From Chitinophaga sp. SYP-B3965 (lineage in GTDB: Bacteria; Bacteroidota; Bacteroidia; Chitinophagales; Chitinophagaceae), in the NCBI RefSeq assembly GCF_009647655.1, contig NZ_WJFD01000004.1, positions 62,001 to 126,000 of the forward strand: a stretch of DNA of 64,000 bases, in the 5' to 3' direction. Under the pieces are notes generated by a model that was not told the DNA's origin, searched no databases, and worked only from the letters and a program-made list of their open reading frames with translations. Numbering within the stretch: the first letter of the stretch is position 1; each line of letters begins with the position of its first letter. The translations under genes and the position numbers were made by a program. Positions 17,541-26,304 of this stretch are shown here, in pieces.

Positions 17541-17568
17541 GGGAACTTCATTGAAGTTCCCTTTTTTA
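17541..17568 (+). terminator. Orphan rho-independent terminator
   Basis: Hairpin GGGAACTT-CATTG-AAGTTCCC followed by TTTTTTATTTT on the plus strand. No plus-strand gene of any length precedes it; the HEPN gene runs the other way. It may be the leftover end of the gene whose 5' fragment is at 15472. Confidence 0.7.
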
Positions 17569-17769
17569 TTTTAACAGTATCTGTGCGAAATTTTTTGTTG
17601 CGTAGAACTTGTCTCAGCATTTCTATTTTATATTCTTCCTTTGATTTCAAGAACAACAAATACAAGTCGGCATTTTTGAATTTGTTATTCTTCTAGTTAA
17701 TAAAGACCCTAATTACCTCTAATTGTACTACTGCAATAGTTCAGTTGTATAGAGAAATAATATTCAATT

Positions 17770-17805
17770 AAAAAGCCTTCAAATCTTTCGACTTGAAGGC
17801 TTTTT
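17770..17805 (-). terminator. Terminator of tRNA-Ser
   Basis: 13-bp inverted repeat AAAAAGCCTTCAA / TTGAAGGCTTTTT with a 10-base loop, 10 bp after the 3' end of the tRNA on the minus strand. The A/T ends make it usable in both directions. Confidence 0.75.
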
Positions 17806-17815
17806 AGTTTTTCAG

Positions 17816-17900
17816 CGGAAAGGAAGGGATTCGAACCCTTGATACCTTGCGGTATACACGCTTTCCAGGCGAGCCAGATCAACCACTCCTGCACCTTTCC
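17816..17900 (-). tRNA. tRNA-Ser (anticodon GGA)
   Basis: Read on the minus strand: acceptor GGAAAGG pairs with CCTTTCC, D-arm with AGTGGTTGATCTGGCT, anticodon loop CTGGAAA giving GGA, a long variable arm (class II, GTATACCGCAAGGTATC) and T-arm AGGGTTCGAATCCCT, with discriminator G. 85 bases. CCA is not encoded. It decodes UCC/UCU. Confidence 0.95.
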
Positions 17901-17985
17901 GGTTGCCGAATGAATAATTCGGGGCTGCAAAGATATACCTTTGTTCAAAAAATCCAAGTAAAAGCCGTATTTGTTTTAATTATAT

Positions 17986-18231
17986 CTATTTGCCGTTATA
18001 AACCATATTCATATACTTCCCACCCTTCTTCAGTTCATCCAGCATCTGGTTTAGCCTTTTCAGCCTGGTTTCCTCCCGTTTGGCATTGCTGATCCAGTAG
18101 ATATAGTCGTTTTGCTGGTAGGGTGGCCGGTTTTCGTAGGCTTCGAAGAGTTTATGTTTCGTCAGTGCTTGCTCTATGAAGGCCGGCATTGGATGTTTGG
18201 GGCGCTTTAAGGAACTGAAATCTTTTTTCAT
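17986..18231 (-). CDS. YdeI/OmpD-associated (OmdA) family protein
   Basis: 81 residues from the ATG at 18231; an upstream extension would run into the divergent gene. Matches the OmdA/YdeI C-terminal domain: PMPAFIEQALTKHKLFEAYE, then PPYQQNDYIYWISNAKREET and RLKRLNQMLDELKKGGKYM, a pattern typical of bacteriocin-protection YdeI-like proteins. Many relatives have an added N-terminal domain; this one is the domain alone. Cytosolic, function unclear. Divergent from the next gene (45 bp between starts). Confidence 0.75.
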   Translation of the reverse strand: MKKDFSSLKRPKHPMPAFIEQALTKHKLFEAYENRPPYQQNDYIYWISNAKREETRLKRLNQMLDELKKGGKYMNMVYNGK

Positions 18232-18276
18232 ATGCTTCAAATGTAAGAATTTGTATTTTACTGAAAACCCAACATC

Positions 18277-19191
18277 ATGCCATATAATCGCCGGGATTTT
18301 ATTCAAACTATTGCCATGGCTGGAGCAGCATTGCCGTTTTCCTCTTTTGCCGCAGAAGCATTAAGAAAAGATTGGGAGATCCACGCTTTCTCCAAGCCTT
18401 TCCAGTGGATGGATTATAACCTGTTATGCGAAACATTCGCTGCCGCCGGTTTGGATGGGGTGGATTATACGGTGAGGCCGGAAGGGCATGTGTTGCCGGA
18501 AAGGGTCACCACGGACCTCCCAAAGGCTGTAGCCGCCGCTAAAAGCGCAGGCCTCAAAACAACTTTGATGACAACGGCCATCCGGGAGGCAAAGGACGCT
18601 GATACTTTACTAAAAACCGCGGCTGCTCAGGGTGTGCAATATTACCGCATGGGCTGGTATGATTACATAAAGGGGAAGTCAATTCAGGAGAGCATCCAAA
18701 TAAGAAACCAACAACTAAAGGAGTTAGCGCAATTGAACAAGCAGTATAATATTCAGGCGGCTTATCAGAATCACTCAGGACTGAGAATGGGGGCCAGCGT
18801 ATGGGACCTGTATGAAATGATCAAAGATGTAGATCCGAAATATGCCGGTGTGCAATATGATATCCGTCATGCTACTGTGGAAGGGGCCAACAGCTGGTCT
18901 TTGGGATTGGAGCTTATTCAGAAACACATCAATACACTGGTGATTAAGGATTTTAAATGGGTGAATAACAAACTGGAGAATGTACCACTAGGGGAGGGGA
19001 TGGTAGATTTTAAAGCCTTCTTCCAAAAGGTGAAAGAGTTTAATATCCATGTACCCATCACGCTGCATCTTGAATTTGAAATGCTCAGCAAGGAGCAGGA
19101 AGCTTTGTCAGTGAAGGAAAAACAGCAGATCGTATTAGGCAAGTTGAAGAAAGATGTACAAACGCTGAAAGGAATGCTTGCCGGAATATGA
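18277..19191 (+). CDS. Exported sugar phosphate isomerase/epimerase-like TIM barrel
   Basis: 304 residues with a Tat-type signal (NRRDFIQTIAMAGAALPFSS). The mature part is an AP-endonuclease-2/xylose isomerase-like TIM barrel: LLCETFAAAGLDGVDYTVRP early, then AYQNHSG (about 165), GVQYDIRHA (about 195), VIKDFKW and the late HLEFEML; the His, Asp and Glu residues of these blocks would bind the divalent metal. Such exported isomerase-like proteins are frequent in Bacteroidota and may act on sugars in the periplasm; the substrate is not visible. No operon partner; the convergent asparaginase ends 72 bp downstream, with small hairpins between. Confidence 0.8.
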   Translation: MPYNRRDFIQTIAMAGAALPFSSFAAEALRKDWEIHAFSKPFQWMDYNLLCETFAAAGLDGVDYTVRPEGHVLPERVTTDLPKAVAAAKSAGLKTTLMTTAIREAKDADTLLKTAAAQGVQYYRMGWYDYIKGKSIQESIQIRNQQLKELAQLNKQYNIQAAYQNHSGLRMGASVWDLYEMIKDVDPKYAGVQYDIRHATVEGANSWSLGLELIQKHINTLVIKDFKWVNNKLENVPLGEGMVDFKAFFQKVKEFNIHVPITLHLEFEMLSKEQEALSVKEKQQIVLGKLKKDVQTLKGMLAGI

Positions 19192-19263
19192 AAGCAGGCT
19201 TAATGCAAAATGGCATCGTATAACTACAATGCCATGGTACAATATTGCGAAAGCGCAGTATTA

Positions 19264-20298
19264 CTATAACTCCGGAGCCGCAGGTGTCAATTCCCCACGC
19301 AAAGGTTCCTCAATCAACCGCTTCATCTCTTCCATCGGAATATTCTGCCCCAGCAGGAACATCAACTTAGTAGTAGCCGCCTCAAAAGTCATATCATGCC
19401 CACTCACCACACCAACCTTTTGCAGCTGCTGACTGGTTTCATATTTCCCTAACTCAACAGAACCCCCATCACATTGTGTAATATCCACCATCAGGATCCC
19501 TTTATCCGCAGCCTTCTGCAGGCATTCTGTAAACCACGCTTGCGTAGTAGCATTACCACTACCAAACGTTTCGAGGATCAACCCCCGCATGCCAGGCGTA
19601 TTCACAATAGCTTCAACAGCACGGCGTGTAATACCCGGGAATATTTTCAGGACACCAATGTTGGGATCGAGGTTTTTATGTACAGTAAGTGGCTTTACAG
19701 GCACAGGGAGTACATAGTTGTTTTTATATTTAATATCGATACCAGCCTCTGCCAGCGCAGGATAGTTCATGGAGTAAAACGCTTCAAACTTCTCCGCATT
19801 ATACTTCTTGGCACGATTACCGCGGAAGAGCATGAAGTCGAAATAGATGCAGACTTCCGGTACCATACAGTGGCCATTGCTTTTGGTAGAAGCAATTTCC
19901 ATGGCGGTAATGATATTCTCTTTAGCATCCGTACGGATCTTGCCGATCGGTAACTGGCTGCCGGTGAGGATCACGGGCTTGGAAAGATTTTCCAGCATGA
20001 AGCTGAGCGCTGATGCCGTGAAGGCCATGGTATCAGAGCCATGGAGGATCACGAAGCCGTCATAACGATCATAGCGGTCTTCAATAATACTGGCCAGTTC
20101 CGTCCAGATCTCAGGCAACATGTCTGAGGAATCCATGGGCGGATTGAAGGCGTAGACGTAAAAGTCAATTCCCATGCGATAAAGCTCGGGGAGGTTATTT
20201 CTGATCTCGTTGAAGCCGATGGGCCGTAATGCAGTCGTCTTTTCGTCGTAGATCATCCCTACGGTACCACCGGTATAGATGATTAAAATCTTCGTCAT
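19264..20298 (-). CDS. ansA: Type I L-asparaginase
   Basis: 344 residues, no signal peptide, so a cytosolic type I enzyme that hydrolyses L-asparagine to aspartate and ammonia. Family motifs: the first catalytic Thr in IIYTGGTVGMIYDE near residue 11, and the second block DGFVILHGSDTMAFTASALS (about 80-99) with the catalytic Thr-Asp; later VILTGSQLPI and KIRTDAKENI. The C-terminal domain carries GLILETFGSGNAT. The tatD-like gene lies directly upstream, same strand (41 bp), with a -7-like box in between. Confidence 0.92.
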   Translation of the reverse strand: MTKILIIYTGGTVGMIYDEKTTALRPIGFNEIRNNLPELYRMGIDFYVYAFNPPMDSSDMLPEIWTELASIIEDRYDRYDGFVILHGSDTMAFTASALSFMLENLSKPVILTGSQLPIGKIRTDAKENIITAMEIASTKSNGHCMVPEVCIYFDFMLFRGNRAKKYNAEKFEAFYSMNYPALAEAGIDIKYKNNYVLPVPVKPLTVHKNLDPNIGVLKIFPGITRRAVEAIVNTPGMRGLILETFGSGNATTQAWFTECLQKAADKGILMVDITQCDGGSVELGKYETSQQLQKVGVVSGHDMTFEAATTKLMFLLGQNIPMEEMKRLIEEPLRGELTPAAPEL

Positions 20299-20319
20299 TA
20301 GCTCTTATAGAATTGCATG

Positions 20320-20327
20320 CAAATGTA
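20320..20327 (-). promoter_or_regulatory. -7-like promoter box for ansA
   Basis: Minus-strand TACATTTG matches the Bacteroidota TAnnTTTG, 22 bp before the ansA start. No clear -33 TTTG at the usual distance. Confidence 0.4.
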
Positions 20328-20339
20328 TTCACTTATCAG

Positions 20340-21110
20340 TTAGTGCGTTTTGAATAATTTCTGTGCATTACCTGTCGTTATTGCAGCTACTTCCTCAATT
20401 TTTAGATTTTTTATATCTGCGAGCTTTTGAGCGATCAATGGGATATAGGCACTTTCGTTCCTTTTTCCCCTGTAAGGTACTGGCGCCAGGTAGGGTGCAT
20501 CTGTTTCTAAAACAACATGTTGCAGGTCGATATCTGCCAGCAGCACATCCAGTCCGGCCTTCTTAAAAGTGACCACACCACCTATTCCCAGGTAAAATCC
20601 CAGGTCTATAATTTCCTGCGCCTCTTCCTTAGTGCCTGAAAAACAATGAAATACGCCGGTTAAGGAACCGTTGTGCAGTTCTTTTACCACATCTATACAA
20701 GCCCTGGTGGCCTCGCGACTATGAATAGCAATTGGTAACTGATGCTCCATGGCCAGTTGGATCTGCCGGCGGAAAGCTGTGTATTGTTGTTCCCGGAACG
20801 TTTGGTCCCAGTAAAAATCCAGTCCAATTTCCCCTACGCCCCAGAATTTACGCTTTGATAACCAGTCCTGCACAATAGTTAGTTGTGCTTCCACGTTTTC
20901 TTTCACGTAACAGGGATGCAACCCCATCATCGGGAGGCATTCTTCCGGGAATTCGGCCTCCAGGGCCAACATTCCTGGTATGGAATCCTCATCAATATTA
21001 GGCATCAGCAACCTGTTCACGCTCTGCCGGATGGCCCTGGTGACCATTTCGCTCCTATCTGTATCAAACTCAGGGGAGTATAAATGGGCATGCGTGTCGA
21101 TCCAGTTCAT
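20340..21110 (-). CDS. TatD-family hydrolase (metal-dependent DNase)
   Basis: 256 residues. TatD signatures are all present: WIDTHAHLYSPEFD (metal His), MMGLHPCYV, GVGEIGLDFYWD (Glu/Asp), QLAMEHQLPIAIHSREA (His), GVFHCFSGTKEEA (His) and VLETDAPYLAPVPYRGKRNE. Members are 3'-5' exonucleases or D-aminoacyl-type hydrolases of cytosolic quality control. It stands upstream of ansA on the same strand. Confidence 0.92.
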   Translation of the reverse strand: MNWIDTHAHLYSPEFDTDRSEMVTRAIRQSVNRLLMPNIDEDSIPGMLALEAEFPEECLPMMGLHPCYVKENVEAQLTIVQDWLSKRKFWGVGEIGLDFYWDQTFREQQYTAFRRQIQLAMEHQLPIAIHSREATRACIDVVKELHNGSLTGVFHCFSGTKEEAQEIIDLGFYLGIGGVVTFKKAGLDVLLADIDLQHVVLETDAPYLAPVPYRGKRNESAYIPLIAQKLADIKNLKIEEVAAITTGNAQKLFKTH

Positions 21111-21185
21111 TATATATGGTTTTTTTCAATTAATTGTTTATCTTTAAGTTCTTAAAAATCCTAATATTTAAATTAAACCTTTTCA

Positions 21186-21193
21186 CAAAGGTA
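21186..21193 (-). promoter_or_regulatory. -7-like promoter box for the tatD-family gene
   Basis: Minus-strand TACCTTTG (TAnnTTTG), 76 bp before the start codon of the TatD-type gene. Confidence 0.4.
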
Positions 21194-21230
21194 CAGTCTC
21201 AATTAGCCAATACCTATTAAAACCATTCTG

Positions 21231-22112
21231 ATGAAACACTATTTTAACACCAATAAGGTGCTCTCCGTAACCGCATTAGCAATTGGCGCTATTACCATTT
21301 TCTTTGCATGTAAGAAAGATGATAAAGCAGGAGCCGACAACACAAGAGATAATCAAACAATAGCTGCAGCTACCCAGGAAGCTGAGATCAATGCTATATA
21401 CGAAGACGCTTTCTCAGTTACCTTAGATTATAATACCACTGAATCAGATCTGAATGGTGGAAATAGAAAAGCACCGGACGCAACCTGGAATAATTACGCC
21501 AGGTGCACGGGAGTAGGTCTTAGTATAGTACCTGCAAACTGGGAAACTTATCCTAAAGTAGTGACGATCGATTTTCATGAAGGTTGTACAGATGATCATG
21601 GCCGTACCCGTAAAGGCAAGCTCATCATCACAGTAGATAAGATCTTTGTGAGCCCGGGCGCACAAGCGGTTGTTACTTTCGATAATTATTCCGTGAACGA
21701 TATCAAAGTAGAAGGAACACAAACTATCCAAAACCTTTCTTCTGACGCAGGTTTCGGTTATTCCTATACTATTGTTGATGGTAAGCTGACCTACCCTTCC
21801 GGTAAGAAAGTTACTTACAGCGGCAACCGTAATGTATTGCAAAAAGAAGGCGCTACTACACCATGGGTTATCTTAGATGATATCTATGAACTGACTGGCA
21901 GCGCAAGTTTGAAAGACAGCAGCGTAATAGCGAATGTGACGATCAAATCCGGCCTGGTACGCAAGATCTCCTGTCCTTACATCAGTAAAGGTGTTGTGGA
22001 ACTGATGGTGAATTCATTCAAAGCCAGTATCGATTATGGTAATGGTGATTGCGATAAGAAAGCCGTGCTGACAGTAGGTGATAAAACAAAAGAGATCGAA
22101 TTACCGAGATAA
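21231..22112 (+). CDS. Lipoprotein of unknown function
   Basis: 293 residues with a lipoprotein signal: N-terminal TNKVLSVTALAIGAITIFFAC-KKDDK (Cys near 27). The mature protein is beta-rich with alternating polar strands (KLIITVDKIFV, AQAVVTFDNYSVNDIKVEG, GKLTYPSGKKVTYSGNRNV) and two further Cys pairs (CTGVG, HEGCTDDHG, SCPYISKG, GDCDKK). I do not recognise a family. Its own terminator follows at once, so it looks monocistronic. Confidence 0.75.
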   Translation: MKHYFNTNKVLSVTALAIGAITIFFACKKDDKAGADNTRDNQTIAAATQEAEINAIYEDAFSVTLDYNTTESDLNGGNRKAPDATWNNYARCTGVGLSIVPANWETYPKVVTIDFHEGCTDDHGRTRKGKLIITVDKIFVSPGAQAVVTFDNYSVNDIKVEGTQTIQNLSSDAGFGYSYTIVDGKLTYPSGKKVTYSGNRNVLQKEGATTPWVILDDIYELTGSASLKDSSVIANVTIKSGLVRKISCPYISKGVVELMVNSFKASIDYGNGDCDKKAVLTVGDKTKEIELPR

Positions 22113-22135
22113 TACCTCTCCAAACAATATGCTCA

Positions 22136-22166
22136 CGCCATAACCACAAGGTTATGGCGTTTTTTT
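22136..22166 (+). terminator. Rho-independent terminator
   Basis: CGCCATAACC-ACAA-GGTTATGGCG followed by seven T, 24 bp after the lipoprotein stop. The T-tract reaches the stop codon of the convergent deacetylase gene. Confidence 0.85.
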
Positions 22167-22779
22167 ATACAATTGCTTCTACCCGTAATCCTTTGCGGGC
22201 GCAATGTTCCAGTACCCTGGGCAGTGCATAGCTCATCCGGTCCCAGGCTTTTTCACTGTCGTGGAATACAACAATGGAGCCGGGTTGCAGTTTGAATACT
22301 ACATTTTGCAGGCAGTCTTCTCCGGTGATGGATGTGTCGAAATCTGCGCTCAGGATATCCCACATAATGATCTTGTGATCATCTTTTAATTGTTTGATCT
22401 GAAAGGGGGAAATGCGTCCGTAAGGTGGGCGGAAGAGGTTGGAGCGAATGTATTTCGCGGCTTCTTTGATGTTGTCAAGATAAGCCTCCGTGCCGGTTTT
22501 CCAGCCATTCAAATGATTGTGGGTATGGTTTCCTACGGCATGCCCGTCCAGCAGGATCTGCTGATAGATCTCCGGGTGTTCTACCACGTTTTTTCCGATG
22601 CAGAAGAAAGTAGCTTTGACATTGTACTTTTTCAACTGTTCCAGTACAAAAGGGGTGGCTTTGGGATGTGGGCCATCGTCAAAAGTGAGATAGACGGTGG
22701 GCACGTCCGGAGAGAAGCTCCAGATGCAGCTCTTGTACAGTGATTTGAGGAAAGTGGGTGTTTTCGTAAAATAGAACAT
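22165..22779 (-). CDS. Polysaccharide deacetylase (NodB homology domain)
   Basis: 204 residues, essentially one NodB domain of carbohydrate esterase family 4. Motifs: TFDDGP (32-37; catalytic base and metal Asp), the metal His pair in NHTHNH (H85, H89), RPPYG (117-121) and the late VVFHDSEKAW with the catalytic His. It removes N-acetyl groups from peptidoglycan, chitin or a similar glycan. No cleavable signal peptide: the N-terminus FTKTPTFLKSLYKSCIWSFS is only mildly hydrophobic, so location is uncertain. Divergent from gltX, 56 bp between starts. Confidence 0.9.
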   Translation of the reverse strand: MFYFTKTPTFLKSLYKSCIWSFSPDVPTVYLTFDDGPHPKATPFVLEQLKKYNVKATFFCIGKNVVEHPEIYQQILLDGHAVGNHTHNHLNGWKTGTEAYLDNIKEAAKYIRSNLFRPPYGRISPFQIKQLKDDHKIIMWDILSADFDTSITGEDCLQNVVFKLQPGSIVVFHDSEKAWDRMSYALPRVLEHCARKGLRVEAIV

Positions 22780-22821
22780 ACTTTATAGGATTTGAAATCT
22801 CGTTCCCAAGCCCGAAATTAT

Positions 22822-22829
22822 TATTTTTG
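22822..22829 (+). promoter_or_regulatory. -7-like promoter box for gltX
   Basis: TATTTTTG, only 6 bp before the gltX ATG, so the transcript would be nearly leaderless. This also argues against the alternative TTG start at 22827, which lies inside the box. Confidence 0.45.
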
Positions 22830-22835
22830 CGCCGT

Positions 22836-24365
22836 ATGAGTCAGAAAAAAGTAAGAGTACGCTTTGCACCCAGCCCTACTGGCGGTCTTCACCTTGGCGG
22901 TGTAAGAACGGTGCTGTTCAATTACCTGTTTGCCCGCCACCATGGTGGTGAGTTTGTGTTAAGGATAGAAGATACAGACCAAACCCGCTTTGTTGAGGGG
23001 GCGGAAGAATATATTTTGGAATGCCTCCGCTGGTGTGGCCTGGAGGCTGATGAAGGTCCTCATAAAGGAGGCCCTTATGCGCCTTACCGCCAAAGTGAGC
23101 GGAAAGCCCTTTACCGCCAGTATGGAGAACAACTGGTAAATGCCGGTTTTGCCTATTACGCTTTTGATACCCCGGAAGAGCTGGAAGCTATGCGGGAAGT
23201 GGAAAAAGCTCGGGGTAATCATTCTCCGCAGTATAACCATGCAGTACGCAAGATCATGCGGAACTCCCTTACATTGGAGGCTGCTGAAGTGAAAACCTTG
23301 CTGGATAAGGGCACGCCGCATGTGATCCGTATCAAAATGCCGGAAAATGAAGAAGTGAGCTTTACGGATATGATCCGGGGAGAAGTAAGCTTCCAGACCA
23401 ATACTGTAGATGATAAGGTATTGCTGAAAGCAGACGGCATGCCCACTTACCATCTCGCGGTAGTAGTGGATGATTATCTCATGAAGATCACCCATGCTTT
23501 CCGTGGAGAAGAATGGCTGCCATCCGCTCCGGTACATATCCTGCTGTGGAAATACCTGGGCTGGGAAACGGATATGCCGCAATGGGCGCATTTACCACTG
23601 ATCCTGAAACCGGATGGTAATGGTAAACTAAGCAAAAGGGATGGAGATCGTTTAGGCTTCCCCGTTTATGCCATGAACTGGCTGGATCCTAAAACAAATG
23701 AGCTCACCAAAGGATTCCGCGAAAATGGTTTCCTGCCGGAAGCTTTTGTGAATATGCTGGCTATGCTGGGATGGAACCCCGGTTCCGAACAGGAAATTTT
23801 TTCTATCGAAGAATTGGTGCAGGCATTCTCTATTGAAAGAGTACATAAAGGTGGCGCCAAATTCGATTATGATAAAGCGAAATGGTTCAATCACCAGTAT
23901 ATCGTAAAGAAGGATGATGCCACGCTGGCAAAGCTTTTCCAGCCTGTGCTGACAGAAAAAGGACTGGCACCGGAAGAAACTTATGTTGCTAAAGTAACGG
24001 GTCTGGTAAAAGAACGCTGCCACTTTATCAATGAGATCTGGGACCATGGTTTCTTCTTTTTCGTACGGCCGGATAAGTATGATGTAGATGCCGTGAAACC
24101 TAAATGGACACCGGAAAAACAAGCTTTCTTTGAATCCTGGATCACCGTGATCGAAGCACTGCCGGACTTTACGTTTGTTTCACTGGAAGAAAGTTTTAAA
24201 CAACTGGCCACAGAAAAAGGTATCAAACCGGGAGAATTGCAATTGCCTTTCCGTATCATGTTGTGCGGAGGGAAATTCGGCCCGCCGGTATTTGTGATCG
24301 CGGAGACGTTGGGGAAGGAAGAAACAATTGAAAGGATCAAGCTGGCATTAGCAATTTTTGCTTAA
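22836..24365 (+). CDS. gltX: Glutamyl-tRNA synthetase
   Basis: 509 residues from the ATG at 22836. Class I synthetase that charges tRNA-Glu. The HIGH-type motif is in APSPTGGLHLGGVRTVL, a second block is FVLRIEDTDQTRFVEGAE, and the KMSKS-type motif is KLSKRDGDRLGF. The anticodon-binding helical region fills the C-terminal third, with PLPFRIMLCGGKFGP-like sequence near the end. Because glnS is also present in this window, this enzyme is probably discriminating (no need to mischarge tRNA-Gln). Convergent with glnS over a bidirectional terminator. Confidence 0.97.
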   Translation: MSQKKVRVRFAPSPTGGLHLGGVRTVLFNYLFARHHGGEFVLRIEDTDQTRFVEGAEEYILECLRWCGLEADEGPHKGGPYAPYRQSERKALYRQYGEQLVNAGFAYYAFDTPEELEAMREVEKARGNHSPQYNHAVRKIMRNSLTLEAAEVKTLLDKGTPHVIRIKMPENEEVSFTDMIRGEVSFQTNTVDDKVLLKADGMPTYHLAVVVDDYLMKITHAFRGEEWLPSAPVHILLWKYLGWETDMPQWAHLPLILKPDGNGKLSKRDGDRLGFPVYAMNWLDPKTNELTKGFRENGFLPEAFVNMLAMLGWNPGSEQEIFSIEELVQAFSIERVHKGGAKFDYDKAKWFNHQYIVKKDDATLAKLFQPVLTEKGLAPEETYVAKVTGLVKERCHFINEIWDHGFFFFVRPDKYDVDAVKPKWTPEKQAFFESWITVIEALPDFTFVSLEESFKQLATEKGIKPGELQLPFRIMLCGGKFGPPVFVIAETLGKEETIERIKLALAIFA

Positions 24366-24386
24366 ATTCAATACATAAGACATAAA

Positions 24387-24426
24387 AAGGGCTGACTAAT
24401 TACTATTAGTCAGCCCTTCTTTTTGA
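24387..24426 (+). terminator. Bidirectional terminator between gltX and glnS
   Basis: 14-bp inverted repeat AAGGGCTGACTAAT / ATTAGTCAGCCCTT with loop TACT, then CTTCTTTTT; A-rich on the other side. It can end both convergent transcripts. Confidence 0.85.
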
Positions 24427-24527
24427 TATTATTTTACCGGTTTGTTCCAATCGAAGAAGTAACAAACACGTAGCGAAGGCGTGATAAACACTAGACTTTT
24501 CCGGAGAAAGTTAAAAACCTATCAGTA

Positions 24528-26195
24528 CTAAGCCTTTTTTACCTCTTTTGCCCAGGTATCCTTCAAAGTAACTGTACGGTTAAATACCAGTTTGCCGGGT
24601 GTTGAATCCGGATCCACACAGAAATAACCTTTGCGGAGGAACTGGAATTTATCTCCCTCTTTAGCGTTCAGCAGGAAAGGTTCGATATATGCTTTTGATA
24701 CTACCTGTAAGGAATCAGGATTGATGAATGATTTGAAATCTCCTTCTTCGGCAGCAGGGTTTTCTACAGAGAAAAGCCTGTCGTACAAACGAACTTCAGC
24801 GGTGGCGGCATGTGCTGCACTTACCCAGTGAATGGTTCCTTTTACATTGATACCGCTGGTATCTGATCCGCTTTTGCTTTCCGGAATGTAAGTGCAGAAG
24901 ATCGTAGACACATTCCCGTTAGCATCTTTCTCAAAACTATCGCACTTCAGGATGTACGCATGTTTCAAACGTACCATCAGGCCAGGGCCAAGACGGAAGA
25001 ATTTCTTAGGCGGTTCTTCCATGAAATCTTCTCTTTCAATATAAAGTGTATTACTGAAAGTGAGGTTGTGATGACCGCTGGTAGGGTCTTCCGGATTGTT
25101 TTCTGCTGGTAATTCTTCTGTTTGCCCTTCAGGATAATTGGTGATCACCAATTTCACAGGGTCCAGTACAACCATTACACGATTAGCCGTTTTATTCAGT
25201 TCCTCGCGGATGCAGAATTCCAGTAAGCCCAGTTCTATCAGGTTGTCTCTCTTCGCAACACCCACTCTTTCTGCAAAGGTGCGGATGCTGGAAGGGGTAT
25301 AACCACGACGGCGGAATGCACTCAGCGTTGGCATACGCGGATCATCCCATCCTGTTACATGTTCTTCTGTTACAAGTTGAAGGAGTTTACGTTTACTCAT
25401 CACCGTATAACTCAGGTTCAGGCGCGCAAATTCATATTGGTGCGAAGGAAATATATCCAGTTGTTTAATGAACCAGTCATACAACTCGCGGTGTGGTATA
25501 AATTCCAGTGTACAGATGGAATGTGTGATCTTTTCGATGCTGTCACTTTGCCCATGGGCGAAATCATACATCGGGTAGATGCACCAGGCATCTCCTGTAC
25601 GATGGTGATGAGCATGTTTAATGCGGTACATTAAAGGATCGCGCATATGCATGTTCACATGGGCCATGTCTACTTTAGCACGTAATACTTTTGCACCATC
25701 CGGATACTTACCGGCCTTCATGTCTGCAAATAATTGCAGGTTTTCTTCCACGCTGCGATCCCTGTGAGGGCTGTTCTTTCCTGGTTCGGTAGGCGTGCCT
25801 TTGAGGGCTGCGATTTCCGCAGCACTTAAATCATCTACATAAGCCAGGCCCTTTTTGATCAGCGCTACGGCAAAATCGTGCAGCTGCTCAAAATAATCAG
25901 AGGCATATAGTTCATTGGCCCACTGGAATCCGAGCCATTTAATATCCGCTTTGATAGACTCTACGTACTCTGTTTCTTCTGTTACCGGGTTGGTATCATC
26001 GAAACGGAGATTGGTCTTACCATTATATTTATTTGCCAGCCCGAAGTTCAGGCAGATGCTCTTGGCATGACCAATATGGAGGTAACCATTTGGTTCCGGA
26101 GGGAAACGGGTATGTATCCTGCCGCCATTAACGCCATTCGCAATATCATCTTCAACGATCTGTTCTAAAAAATTCAGGGATCTTTCTTCGCTCAT
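24528..26195 (-). CDS. glnS: Glutaminyl-tRNA synthetase
   Basis: 555 residues, full length for the family. HIGH motif in PEPNGYLHIGHAKSICLN, KMSKS-type motif in SYTVMSKRKLLQLV, and GlnRS-specific blocks TNPVTEETEYVESI and WDDPRMPTLSAFRRRGYTP. The C-terminal two-barrel anticodon domain ends with GKLVFNRTVTLKDTW. It charges tRNA-Gln directly. Its 5' leader contains an AT-rich repeat (26221-26294) and a -7-like box (26305). Confidence 0.97.
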   Translation of the reverse strand: MSEERSLNFLEQIVEDDIANGVNGGRIHTRFPPEPNGYLHIGHAKSICLNFGLANKYNGKTNLRFDDTNPVTEETEYVESIKADIKWLGFQWANELYASDYFEQLHDFAVALIKKGLAYVDDLSAAEIAALKGTPTEPGKNSPHRDRSVEENLQLFADMKAGKYPDGAKVLRAKVDMAHVNMHMRDPLMYRIKHAHHHRTGDAWCIYPMYDFAHGQSDSIEKITHSICTLEFIPHRELYDWFIKQLDIFPSHQYEFARLNLSYTVMSKRKLLQLVTEEHVTGWDDPRMPTLSAFRRRGYTPSSIRTFAERVGVAKRDNLIELGLLEFCIREELNKTANRVMVVLDPVKLVITNYPEGQTEELPAENNPEDPTSGHHNLTFSNTLYIEREDFMEEPPKKFFRLGPGLMVRLKHAYILKCDSFEKDANGNVSTIFCTYIPESKSGSDTSGINVKGTIHWVSAAHAATAEVRLYDRLFSVENPAAEEGDFKSFINPDSLQVVSKAYIEPFLLNAKEGDKFQFLRKGYFCVDPDSTPGKLVFNRTVTLKDTWAKEVKKA

Positions 26196-26220
26196 ATATT
26201 GTAGCTTTTGCTATAGTAGC

Positions 26221-26294
26221 TTTCTTTATTCTTTATATTTCTTGTAATTCTTATATTCCTTATATTTTTTGCAAATCTTATATTTCTTATATTT
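26221..26294 (-). repeat. AATATAAG-type short repeats in the glnS leader
   Basis: On the minus strand five or six copies of AATATAAG/AATATAAA variants, spaced 8-20 bases, sit between the -7-like box and the glnS start. Almost no G or C. It may be an unstructured leader that compensates for weak Shine-Dalgarno use, or just low complexity. Confidence 0.5.
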
Positions 26295-26304
26295 TGCCGA
26301 ATTG

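Larger units (their letters stand above)
17417..17815. other. Intergenic region between the HEPN gene and tRNA-Ser
   Basis: About 400 bp, AT-rich, no ORF of note. It holds the right copy of the 16-bp repeat (17501), a plus-strand terminator (17541-17568) with no intact plus-strand gene before it, and the tRNA terminator (17770-17805). Confidence 0.5.

Noticed and set aside
17816..17900. tRNA-Ser as attachment site of an island containing the HEPN gene
   Set aside because: No second copy of the tRNA 3' end was seen towards 13-15 kb and no integrase is present; the 16-bp repeat lies outside the tRNA.
19474..19953. ORF of 159 codons on the plus strand
   Set aside because: Antisense to the asparaginase gene and without family-like sequence.
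22390..22743. ORF of 117 codons on the plus strand
   Set aside because: Antisense to the polysaccharide deacetylase, which has all catalytic motifs.
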